64,000 nt of DNA, taken from assembly GCF_028769735.1 (NCBI RefSeq), contig NC_088178.1, positions 4,282,001 to 4,346,000 on the forward strand, given 5' to 3'. The translations under genes were made by a program, and so were the position numbers. Under the pieces are notes generated by a model that saw only the letters and a list, made by a program, of their open reading frames with translations, made no database searches and had not been told where the DNA came from. The stretch's first letter is position 1. Every line of letters begins with the position of its first letter. Below are positions 49,101-61,100 of this stretch, in pieces. The DNA is from Zonotrichia leucophrys gambelii (taxonomy: Eukaryota > Chordata > Aves > Passeriformes > Passerellidae).

Positions 49101-52100
49101 ACAGGTCTTGAATGAAGAATTGAAAACCAGGACTGACCAGCAGACACTGCTGCATCATAGCTGTCAGGGAAATGGAATTCCCTGAAATGAAGCTGACTCC
49201 AGTGAAAACAAAGAGTTAAAGATCCTTTTAGAAATAAGGGCAAAAGAAGGAAGAAGCAGATGTGCTGAGGAGCTGAAGCTCAGTGTAATTTAGATGCATC
49301 CCTGGACAAAAGTACGGTATGGTCTCCATCTTTATTCCAAGTTTAACTACATGATAGTGGAGCAGAGCTCAAGACAAAGACAAAAAAAGCCAAAAAACCA
49401 AAGGTGGCAGCAGTTGGATGGGGGCTGAAGTGTCAGTGGGACTGGGTGGATGACAGACCACTGGGGAGGTGGCAAGTCCCAACTCCAAAAGCATGGGATA
49501 TAGGAATATGTAGGAATATAGAGCAGGAGGCAAAAAGCAAAAGGGAAGAGTTCAGAAATACAAATATTCATAGCTAAAACTCAGTGGATGTAATACACTT
49601 GCAGGGGAAATGCCACCTTGGATCCAGAAGGACTGGAAAACAGCTGACAGGGGACTTGCAGAGATGTCTGAGAGGGTGAACAAAGACCACAAGGAAACAC
49701 TTGTTTCATTGGGTTGTCCTCTCTCTAAAGTCCTGTTCCCACCTGGTTCTCTCACCTTTAAAGGGGATGGACTGTTTTTGTGGTTCTAGAAGAGTGCTCT
49801 TGAAAAGTCCCAGCACTCACTCCTTTAGCCTGTATGTAAGTGAATCCCTCCCAACTGAGCTTTGAGCCAGCTGCAATTTACTCTTCAAAAATCTGAAACC
49901 TTTGTCTTAGCACTAGCCACCAGCACTGCAGCAGAATCCAAAATTCACAATATTGTGATCACTGCAGGCAAGACTACCACTAGCCAAGCTCTTACAGGCC
50001 AGGTATGATTGGTTTGTGAGTACCAAGTCCAGCAGTGCCTCATTCCTGGCTGGCACATCCAACACTCATGTGAGGAGCAGTCCCCTGCACGTTCCAGGAA
50101 ACTTACGGATGATCTGTGAGCTGCTGTATCATTCCGCCAACAGATATCTGGGAAATTGAAGTCACCCAGAAGAACAAAGTTGTGATGACTCAGAGCTTAA
50201 ATTACTCAAATATTGCTTTGCTGGCCTTATCATCTTGGTTTGGAGATCAATAGCAGATCCCTACTGTAATATGCCCCTTGGAGACAGCTCCTCTGGTCCT
50301 GACTCAGAGGCATTTGACAGGACTCCCACAATCATCACAGCTGACTTCCATACAAAGGTCTCCTTAACACAGAGCAAAGCCACAGTCAGGCATCAAGGGG
50401 TTGTCTTTGCCTCTGGCATCAGAGCAGGACACCTGGTTTAGAGGAAAGCTGTGTTAATGCCTCCTTACCAGCCTGCCCAGAGACTGTTTGCTTTTCTGCC
50501 ACATGCTGCTTTCCTCTCTGGATCTTGTTATAGCTCTGTTGACAGCTTACATGCAGGGCAAGAGGGCAGAGATCAGTTTTAAGGCTGGTTGTATGTTGAT
50601 ACTCATGTTTTAGGGTCTGAACTGAGGATGAGTGCTGAATACATGAGAATAAGCCTCAGGAGATGTTAACCCCCAGCTGTGCTCTCACACCATAGTGGGC
50701 ACCCTCAGGACACCAGTGCCAACAGGGTGCACATGTGCATCAAATGCTTGGATCACAGAAAAACACTGGGTTTGTGATATTTGTGGCCTGAGGGCAGGGC
50801 TGGCTCACTGCCTCACTCAACTGCTTGCTGCCATGCACATAATGGGCACCACAGCCTGTCCAAGGGCTTCTGGGGATGGCTGTGCTGGGAATCCCAGCAC
50901 ATCTCCATGTGTCTGTGTAGGCTTCCCAGATAGTACTGAGCTACCACCAGCCCTAGCACACCTTTGGAGGAAACAAGGTTTTTGAGACATACCCACTGGG
51001 ACTCAGACAGCATTTTGTTCAAGTTGCTTTCCAGTTTCCAAAAAAAAAAAAAAAAAAAAAAAAACAGCCCAAAACCAAAAAGCTGATGGTTGTGGCTATT
51101 TGATAGACCTGTAGTCATTCTCTCCTGAGCTCCTGGAGGAGTCAGTCCTGTCCTGCAAAAAGCCCCAAGGCCAGCCACCAATAACCCCAAGTGGTTCTGC
51201 TGCCTGACACAGAACCCACTGTAAAAGAAAGTCCCACAACACTTGTTCTAGGGATGACTGCCTGCAGTTCATCCAGGAACAGGAACCCATAGGCTCTTCT
51301 CCACCTGCCTCAAATTAAACTCTCTTATAGAAGAAAAGACCAACTCACTCCACTGACTCCTCCACTCACAAATACCATCCAACACCACCACACTGCTGGA
51401 GGGGAAGGGGTGTCTTTTCCATGAGAGGCCTCATGGAAGCATCAAGACATGGCCCCATAGCACAGACATCATCCCCAACAAGAGAGGTCTTGGGGAGACA
51501 GCAACAGGAGGAAGAGGAGTGCTGGGCCAGGCACACACAGCAGAGAAATGCAGGGCTGTGGGAGGGAGCAGAGTGAAGCTGATTGAAGGAGGCATGAAGG
51601 GAGACAAACAAGGGAAGCCTGGCCTCTGGCTCTGCAGGGACTGCCTGACCTCTCCTCCAAGGGGCACGGCAGCTTCAGGCTGACGCCGGCGGCAAGCCTG
51701 CGGCCCGAGAGCTGCTGCTGCCAGAGAGGCCAAGCAGCACAGCCCTAATCCGAAAGGACAGCTGGGGCACAAAGCTCCCCATGCTTCTCTGCCCAGCCAA
51801 GATGTGGGACCCCTTCCTTCTGCACTGCTCTTCCCCCAGCCTTGGTGCATGCCCTGGAAACCACTGCCCATTCCTCTCTGCCCTGCTCTTGTGAGACCCC
51901 ACCTGCAGTGGTCCAGAGCTGCAGCATTTGGAGCTACCAGGATAAGGAAAACAGACACATCAGGGTGAGCCCAGAGGAGGCCACAGAGGTGATCAGAGGG
52001 CTGGAGCACCTCTGCTGGGCAGTGTTAAGCAACATAGGAAACCCTGTGCCACCACTTGGTCCACAAATCTAGCATTTCTTACAGCACTTCAGCCCTAAAG

Positions 52101-55100
52101 CATCATTTGTTTCTGCCAAACAACCAAACTCGACACACACTTGAAATTTAATTCAAAATAGGCTAAATGATCCCAAAAATCTCCTACAGGAGTCTGGCTT
52201 TGAGCTTATGTTAGCACCACTGATTCAACCCATGAACCTTCCTTTTCACCCCTCAGGGAAGACAAATCCATGCAAGTCCCATAAACTTCCTGACTTATAT
52301 GACAATTCTCATGTTGCTTAAGCATAATGGGCCATCAACTTTCCCCTGGGATAAATTTGGCCTGGCAAACTGTCTTTTAGTGCTCTACATCTTGGGGGAG
52401 TTGATAGCATTTAGGGTTTATTTTAATGGGAGTCAGTAGCCATGATCAATTGTAAAAGCTCTATTTCCACGGAAATGGGAATTTAATAGATTTTTGAAAA
52501 CACTGGTTATTGACCCAATGGGCCTTAATGGCTTAAAAACAATCTGATTGTCGTGTGTATGAGTAAATGTGTGTGATTTTCAAATGAATACTGGAATAGG
52601 TAGTAAAAACCCATTTAAATGGCAGGAACCTGGTCAATAGGGAGTCTCCATTTGCGTGCTTGGCTTTTCTATTTCTATCCGAGTGAATCACGGCCATCTC
52701 TTCCTCGGAGAGGCTCACCATTTCCTCATGGCTGAGATCATCCTGAAGCACATGGCCCATCTGAGCCCCAGGAGGGTCTGGGGATGTCTTTCATTAGACC
52801 AGGCAATGATGCAGAGCTCTCAGAACAGCCGGGCTCCCAGATGCTTCCACGGTGGGAGCGGAGCATGCATGGACCATCTCTCACGGATGATGCACCCATT
52901 GCTCACAGGGCAACTCCTTGGGAGCTCAGAAGACATGTGTGCCTCAGACTCTTGGGTTTAAACTCAACCTACAGGCTCCTTCAGGGAAATTCCCAGGCAG
53001 AAATCTTGGTTTGTCTGGGGTTGACACATATCAAAGACATCAACAGGAGCAAACTCCAAAGGAATGCACTAATTGCTAAGAAGCAATGGACAGACTAAAC
53101 CCTGATATTTATTCCACTGACTGAAGGCCCCCTGCTCCAACTAGGGCATGTATTAAGGGTTATCAGCCCCAAAAGCTCTCCATGGTCTACCAAGCACAAG
53201 GCTGCAGTTCTTCTTCATTTTTCCCACCACTGAAGCAGTTCCTTCCTGGCTGCCTTTTTTTGTGAGGCTGCAGGAACACAGAGGCCCAAGATTTTTACCT
53301 CTTTGAAACCAAACTGTGGGTTCAGCAACCACAAAGAGGAGATTCAAGGATGGACATGTGGGCAGTACAGCAGGGCTGGGTGAGGGTCATGGCAAGATCC
53401 CTTAGAAAAAAGCAGAAAAAAAATCCAAGAACCTGAAAATTCCCAAATTTCAAAGGGGCATCTTTCTCCTGATCCCTCTAACCTTCTCCTTCAAAAATAC
53501 AATTAGAGAGTTCAGAGCCACAGACTGTTGCCTCTTCTGTTGTCCTCATCAGTGGAATAAGCAAAGGAGACAAATACTCCAGCTCCTCACCTGCTTCCAC
53601 CCCAGTAATGCATCTCCCACTTTCATGTTCAAGTACCATGGGTTGGTTTAGGTTGGAAATGACCTGAAAGACCATCTCATTCCACCCCTCTGCCATTGGC
53701 AATGATGCTTTCCATTAGACCAGGTTGCTCCAAGCCCTGTCCAGCCAGGCCTTTAACACGTCCAGGGATGGGGCAGCCACAGCTTCTCTGAGACATGATC
53801 CTTGACAACATGGAAAGAGCTGCAGTTGCAGGGAGTTAGTAAAAAAAATTGAAAAGAATGAGTTAAAGCTGCAGTTTGGAACCATGGAGGGGATGAAAAA
53901 GAGCTCTGCCTGGGAGAAAGGCAGTGAAGCAGCAGCTCATGGAAGGAGGGGAGTCCAGCCTTGCCTCCAAAGCCAGCTGAGGCAGCATCCCAGCTCCAGC
54001 ACCCACCAGCAGCCTGGGAGAACTTGCTATCCTCAGCACAGGGTGAGCACTCACCTTCCTTTGGCAAGGCCAGTGCTGGCTGGGGTCACACAGTGTGTGG
54101 GAGAGAGGGCAAGCAAGAAGCAGCAGGGGAAATGGAGAAATATGTTTGCAGCCCTGTGTGGTTTTGGGAGGCAGAACTCAACGGTGGCAAGTTATTCTAG
54201 AGCCTGTTCCAAGCCAAACAAAGTCAGGGATGGTTCCCTTTCTGTCTGGATTGTTTGTTTCTAAGCAAAATGAGGAAAAACACCCCAGGCCACAACAAAG
54301 TTTTACAGGTCTTTTTCCCTAAGGTTGCACAGAGCAGCCTTGTCCCACCTAAGCTACAAGAACAGATCTGTAAATCAGTTATGTTACTTTTTGCTTACAA
54401 CAATGTTCCTGGTTTAGGGAGGCCTTATGGTTTTTGAACATAGGTGACTGAGGTGTATCAGGAGGCAGCTTGGTCACCTCCTGACAGAAAGAATGGCTGG
54501 CAAAGAGGGACCAGACCACAAAGAGGTTTCTGCATGGATGCAAAAGGCAGAACCCTGAGCTTGAGGCCATCTCCAGAAACAGCCAAAGTGACAAGGAGGG
54601 GAAAAAAAAAACCAAACAAAAATAGTCTCTCTTCTTCATCCAGCCTCAAACTGACACACAGGGCAGCAGAAAAGGCACCACAAACACTGCAAGGATTTCT
54701 GCTGGTGCCAGAAAAGCCTGCAGCCAGCTGCAATGGGCATCCCCATCCACCAGCAGGGCAGCATAGGCAATAAAAGGGTGGCAGAAGATCAGGGTGCCAC
54801 CCTTCCAGCCCCTGGTATGTAACTTCTGTTCAGATTCCTGGGCACTGGCAGGATAAGGATGCTGTAACAGGCAGGCAGTGGATCAATTTGCTAAGCAAGG
54901 TTGATGCTCCCAGGGCATTAAGCTAACTGCTCAAGAGGAACCACACAGCCCCGTGGTCAATAAGCCCCTCCTCGTGCACTCTTCACCATGATGGCAATGT
55001 CCAAGATCCAAAACATTCACCCTAAACTTCTCACTGAAGGACAAAAACTTATAACCATGATATTGGTAAGGAAAGGGATTGAGACAGATGAAAAGAAATC

Positions 55101-58100
55101 TGTTCAAGCAAAACATCTCCAACTTGCTTTTTATATGCATTTTTTTAAGGGTAAAACCAAGTCCCAAGCCTCCAACTTTTTTTAGATCCAGGCAACTGAG
55201 TGTCCCAGCCAGAGCAGAAAGTGCACAAGCCAGTATTCTAAAAATGCCTTCCTCACAGATATAAAAAGGACATGAGATAATTTGTTGGGGAAATTCTGTA
55301 GTGTAACGATCATACATTAACAGCAAAAAAAATAAAACCAAGGCTGCCTCTCATCCCCAGCACAGCCTCGAGAGGCAACAGTCACAAACATTCAGCATCC
55401 TCATCCATCTTCAAGCCTCCACAGCAAGTCCTGTGCTTCACACCATCTCAGTTGGTTTGGGTGGTGCTGGACTCACCCCACTGCCCTCTGGAAAGGGGCA
55501 ATTTGATTCCCTAAATAACAGTGGTGGCTGGGCCAAGGCAAACCAAGCGCAGTGTGTTATACCGAGAGCAGTATGACTCCCCTGGCTGGGCTGAGGCTGC
55601 CAGCCCGGGGCAGATGGAACCATCCCAGAGCCCTGTCAGCGCCGGGTGTCCCTGCCCATGGCTGCCAAGCTCCTGCCACCCCGGCTCCCGGGGTCTCAGG
55701 GGCCTGGCCAGGGCCTCGCTGGTGTCCCCCACCCACGGGCAAGGGCACAGCAGCATGAGGAGGAGCCCTGGGGAGGCCTAACAAAGAGTGACCCCTCCCA
55801 GCTGTGGGACACACGCTGTTCCTTCACAATTGCCATCCCAACACAATCGGCCCCCCTCGAGTGAGCCCCCGAGTCGGCGGGGTTTGCGAGAACAATGGCT
55901 CACATCTGGGACAGATGTTTTCCCCAAAAGCACCCGGGCTGCCCACAGCCACGGCGCAGGGGTCTGTGCCCTCGCTCACACGCAGATCATGTTCTCCCTC
56001 TCCCACAGAGATGTGCTCACCCCCGGGGAACCGAGCAGGTTCCTCCAAGAACTCGCTGCCTGGCAGCTCCATGCTCACAGGAAGGCTGGCAGTGAGTGAA
56101 ACTCATCCTCCCACAGAGGCTTGTTGGGAATTAACCCCAAGCTTTCTACCTTGGCAAGAAAAAAAGTGCATTACTGTGATTTTATTTCCAGATTTAACAC
56201 CCCAAAAAAAACCAGGGAAGATTTGTGCACATCAAGATGGGACTGGGAACCTCCCCTTGTAGCTAAACACCTCTACTCTCGTGCTGCTCTTCCAGCCCCA
56301 CAGGGTAACACAGCAGAGCTCTGGCCCCACCAGAGGGTATCACATAAAGCACTCTGCCTTTGGAAAGTGCTCCCCAGAGCCTGCACAGGCCCTTGGACGG
56401 CAGCACCTTAGTACACAGTTATTTCCCTCTGGAAAGAGGTAATTTCTGCCATCCCTCTGCCCTCCAGCTGTTGGATGGGCTGAGTCAGACCCTGGTGTGC
56501 CTCCCTTAGAGGGGGTCTCCATGCTAGAGCCCCACCACCCCCTCCTCTGCACAGCAATGCAGGCTCCCACCATCCCAAATCCTCTCTCTCAGCAGCAAAA
56601 TCCCACTGCTGGGCTCCTGCAACTAAGCAGTGGTAACATCCCAAATACTCTCCAATCAGAGAAAATCTATATCCATACTAACCAACATTTTGAGAAGGTC
56701 AAAAGCCCCAAGAAGGTCTTCACCCCCAAGCCAGGGTTCTGGGTAGGCTGAGGCACCTTCACGTGGGTGTAGCCTCCAAATCCCATCACAAGAAAGGGAT
56801 TTGGGAGACATCCTGCCCACCTGATATAATGGGCTCTACCAAAAACATTCCCTCCTCTCTTTGCCAGGTTTTAAAACTGTTAATCCATAGGAAAGCTCAG
56901 AGAGAAAGGACTGTCCTACAAGGAAAGGACCAGTTTCCAAAAAGCTCAAATCCAAGCAGTCACAAAACTTTAAAGCATCCACCAACAAACCGTCAGTCTG
57001 CAGCAAAAAATCCTGTTTACTACTGTACTCCCACAGTCCCAGCAAGTACACTAGAGATCCGAAGCAGCAAGCTCAGAAGCCAGTGAACCCATCACTGCCA
57101 CTTTTGGTTCTTCCATAGCACTCCCTCCTCACCACTTTAAAGCCCCAAGCCCAGCACCCGAGGCTCTTTGGATACAGCAGGACAATATTTGGGCCCATGC
57201 CAGTAGGACTCCAAGAGGTGCCAGAGGGAGCTCAAAAGCAGCCAGAGCTCAGGTTCTGAGCAGGGAACCTCCTTGCCATGCATTCCTCATGGGACCAACA
57301 CAGTCTCTGCCACTCTACAGGCAGGGAAAAATCACTGAAAACACCCTCTGCCATCCCCTGCAAACAATCAACCACCACAAGCAGCAGGCACCATCTCCAG
57401 TTGAGTGGAAGCCCAGGGCACTGGGAATACTTCTCTGTCTCCTCTGGGGTGCACTGACTTTGACCCTCATTCATGGAGAAAGTTTCCCAGACTTCAAGAT
57501 AAACTGGAACCCATAAAAGTGTGAAATAGATTATAGAGGGTAGTGTAGGTGGATCACTTGGTGAGAAATTTAGGTTTTGGGGTTTTTAGCATGTTGTCAA
57601 TGGAAGCAAGATGGAGGGCACAGGGTGGCATCCTGGGTTTCTTCTTCATGCTTCTTCCTTCTTCTCCATGGGTTTTGGGTGGCATTTTGTAATTGGGCAG
57701 AAAAGTCTCCATTGCAGCTCTTTGGGATCAGTTATTGGGTTAAAAGGGAAAATAATCCAGGTGTCAGTTCTTAATTGGATAGTTTGGTCTTAAAAGACCT
57801 TGGAACAAGAGATTGTTGGCCATTTTGTGCCTTCTAATGAAAAGCTGCTGAACTCACAGTAGTGAAACTGTTTTACTGATAAGAAATAATAAACACTTGA
57901 GTCCAAACACGAATTACTGTCTCAAGTGCCTTCAGTCCAGACCCAGAGAAAGCAAGGACTGGTACTGCCACACAAGTGAATCTGTTCTCTGCAACAGCTT
58001 CAATGGCCTGAGGTTGCATGCAAAACTTTTGCAATAACTTACCATGTTCCTGCCCTCTTTCACAGCAAAGAAGACGTACTAAGTTTCCTGTAGCAAGGGA

Positions 58101-61100
58101 AGAAGAAGGGGAAGGGAGCAGCTAATTGGAATGTTGTTTTACCATCTGGCTGGGATTAAGGCCTAGGCAGGTCAGCTCTAGCCCCAAGACAGCCCATTGC
58201 CTCACTACTCTCAATTTGGCACCTTTTATGCTCTCAGGTCCAACGACATTCAGCTGAACATCTCCTGACAAGGCTCAGGTGCCTGGGGATACCTCGGAGT
58301 GATTCCTCCTTTCTCGTGGTTGTCCACCAGAGACTTTCAGGGAGGTTAATCTGGATCAGCTTTTGAAGGCAAGGCTTAAACTGCAGGAGGCTCCCAAGCA
58401 GCCTTAACCCAATTAAGCACCAGTCCCTTAGGAGGGAGGCCAGCTGAGCTCACATTAAAGCCCATCAAGTGCCCAGTTAATCAGGTACATTTTAGCATCA
58501 CGGCTTTGGTCATCCCAGCAGAGGCCACCAAGCCTGGAGACACCTCATCATTTTTCACCTCCTTTTGTCACTCAGGTTATTTCTGCCATTACTTTGGGCA
58601 GCGAGATGAAAGGCCCAGCAGCTCTGCCCTTACCCACTTTGCTCTCCAGACTCCCCTCCGGTTTTTCTTTTCACATTAACTGTGTCACACACCAGATTCT
58701 CATTGACTAAGTGCCCGAGGGGGACCCTCGCTGAGTGTTAATTGCTGCTAATGAGCTGTTGCTGCTTTCCTTCCAAGAGCACCAATTACAGCAGCACTCA
58801 AGCTCTGCAAGAGGATGGGAGCCTGCTGAAAATTAAGGCAAATTTTACTCCAGACCCCGACATTGGGCTGCCAGCAACTCCTGAGAAATGCTTGAAGTCA
58901 TGTGAAGGGTGAAGGATGATAGTCAGTAACTCTCCTGATGTTGCCTGTCCCCTTGATCCTCATAAGGTGGACCAAGGGTGAATGGGAAGTGTGTGACTTG
59001 CTTCCCATGTCTCCTGTTGGGCTGCCTTGCAGGGATGTCTACACACAGCTCTCCACATGCGTTCTGGCTTTTGTCTTCCTCCAGCCACAAATGCAGGGTC
59101 CCACTGGTGGGTTTCACCTGTGGGTGGTGGCCCAGCTGTGTCACAGCTCAGCAGGACTTGTTCCATGTGCTACCATAGCAGGAGGGACTCAGCAATGTGT
59201 TCCAGTGCCCACTGATATCATTTCAGCATCAGCCCTTATCTCAGCTTCTGCCTCAGCCACCAGAGTTATCACAGAACATGGGATGGGCTGGAAAGGACCT
59301 CAAGGATCAACTCATTCCAACCCTGCAATCAAAATCAACTCATTCCTGCCCTTCCAAAGGCAGGGACACTTTCCAGTATCCTAGGTCCATCCAACCTGGC
59401 CTTCAATACTGCCCACAGCTTTTCTGGGCAACCTGTGCCAAGGCCTCACCACCCTCACAGGGAAAAATTTCCTCCTGATATCTAATCCAAACCTGACTCC
59501 TTCAGCTTAAACCCATTCCCCTTTGTCCTGTCACTACATATCCTTGTAAAAAAAAAAAAAAAAAAAAATATCTCTTTCCAAATCTCACTTGCCTCCCCTG
59601 GGTGAGGGTATAAGCTGGCACCAGCTGTAGCCCTGGAATTATAATGAGATGTTCATCAACTAAGAAGCACTGAAGCCACCACTGTTCCTCAGCTTTTTCC
59701 TCTAATTTACCTCTCTCTAAGCTGCAGCCCAAGAGGGAATTTTAAATCAGAAATGTGTTAAAATGGAAAAAGCTTCTGCTCGAGTGCTTACAATTGTGAA
59801 GGACAAGACACAGTGTTGAGACCCTTCACCAAAATATATTGAATCTGTCTACAGTACTGCTAAGAAATTGCCCAGCCTCTCACACTGACTTTCTCAATTC
59901 AATTATTTTTGGCTGTAGTAAGAAACTTTCACATCCAAATCACTCTTTGGGAAAGACTTGAAATAAAGTAGATATGATTTAACCCATGAAAAAAGATGCT
60001 AAGATTTTTGGTCTCGCCATCTAGATCTGCATCTAAGTTCTCCAGCTGCCCTGCTCATTTAAGTACAACACCTTACAGCAAACACAGCAGCACTCAGCTC
60101 TGCCTGAACACAACTCCCCTGCTTCCATGCCTTGGGGTTCACCCACCAATTTTGGGGAACGACACAAACCTGGCCATGGTCTTTGGCAAGCACAAGTTCA
60201 CCTTGTTTTTTCCCAAACACACACTACCATTTTCCCAGTGGTTTTCCCACAAACAGATTTATTCTTCCTCAGAAACCATCCTCAGTAGGGATGAGCACAG
60301 GGAGGGTTGGTGTCCACCAGCATCACCAGACTGGATGGGGATTTGAGCAATCTGGTCTAGGGAAAGGTGTCCCTGACCATCACAGGAGGGGTGGAACTGG
60401 ATGCACACAAAAGTCCTTCCCACCCAAACCATTCAATGACTCCTTTTTCCTGTGATCTCTGAAGGAGCCAGCCAAAAGCAGCTCAGAAGACCTCAGTGGC
60501 AGCAGGATTCAACCCATGCCCCCTCATTTCCCAAATGCCAGGCACACTGGATTTCATTTTTCTGAGTTTAGCCTACAATCAATCATTCTTGTTCTCTGCG
60601 CAGACCAATGAGGTCTGCGGAAAGAAAATTGCAAAAGATTTGTTATTTCCCTAGTGTTCCCATTTTCCCATTCCTTTCCCACAGAAGCAAGGGGTTTTTT
60701 TTTGTTCTGTTTTGTTTTGTTTCCCAACTTTCAGGGGAAAATCCTGACAAATGGAAGCCCTGATTCATACCAGCAAAAATTTGGCCTTTTTCAATTTAAG
60801 GTGGAGCCCTTCTTGTCGGAGGATGAAAACATTTCTCTAACTGCACACAGAGGCAAGGACAGAGCCTTTGCCCTGCCAAAACCAAGGCCAAGTGGTGCCG
60901 GGTGCTGATGGCCACCACAAGTGGAGGGAGAGTTGTTGTGGAGGCTTTTCATCTGCTCCATGATCAGGAAAGCACTTGGTTCACAGCATGGGAAACAAAG
61001 GGACAGGTGGTCACACGGTGGCAATGGTGGCTGTCACCAAAGAGACCTCCAGAGGTGGGAAAACATCTGGGGAAGGTTGCTTGGGCATGGACACAGGGTG

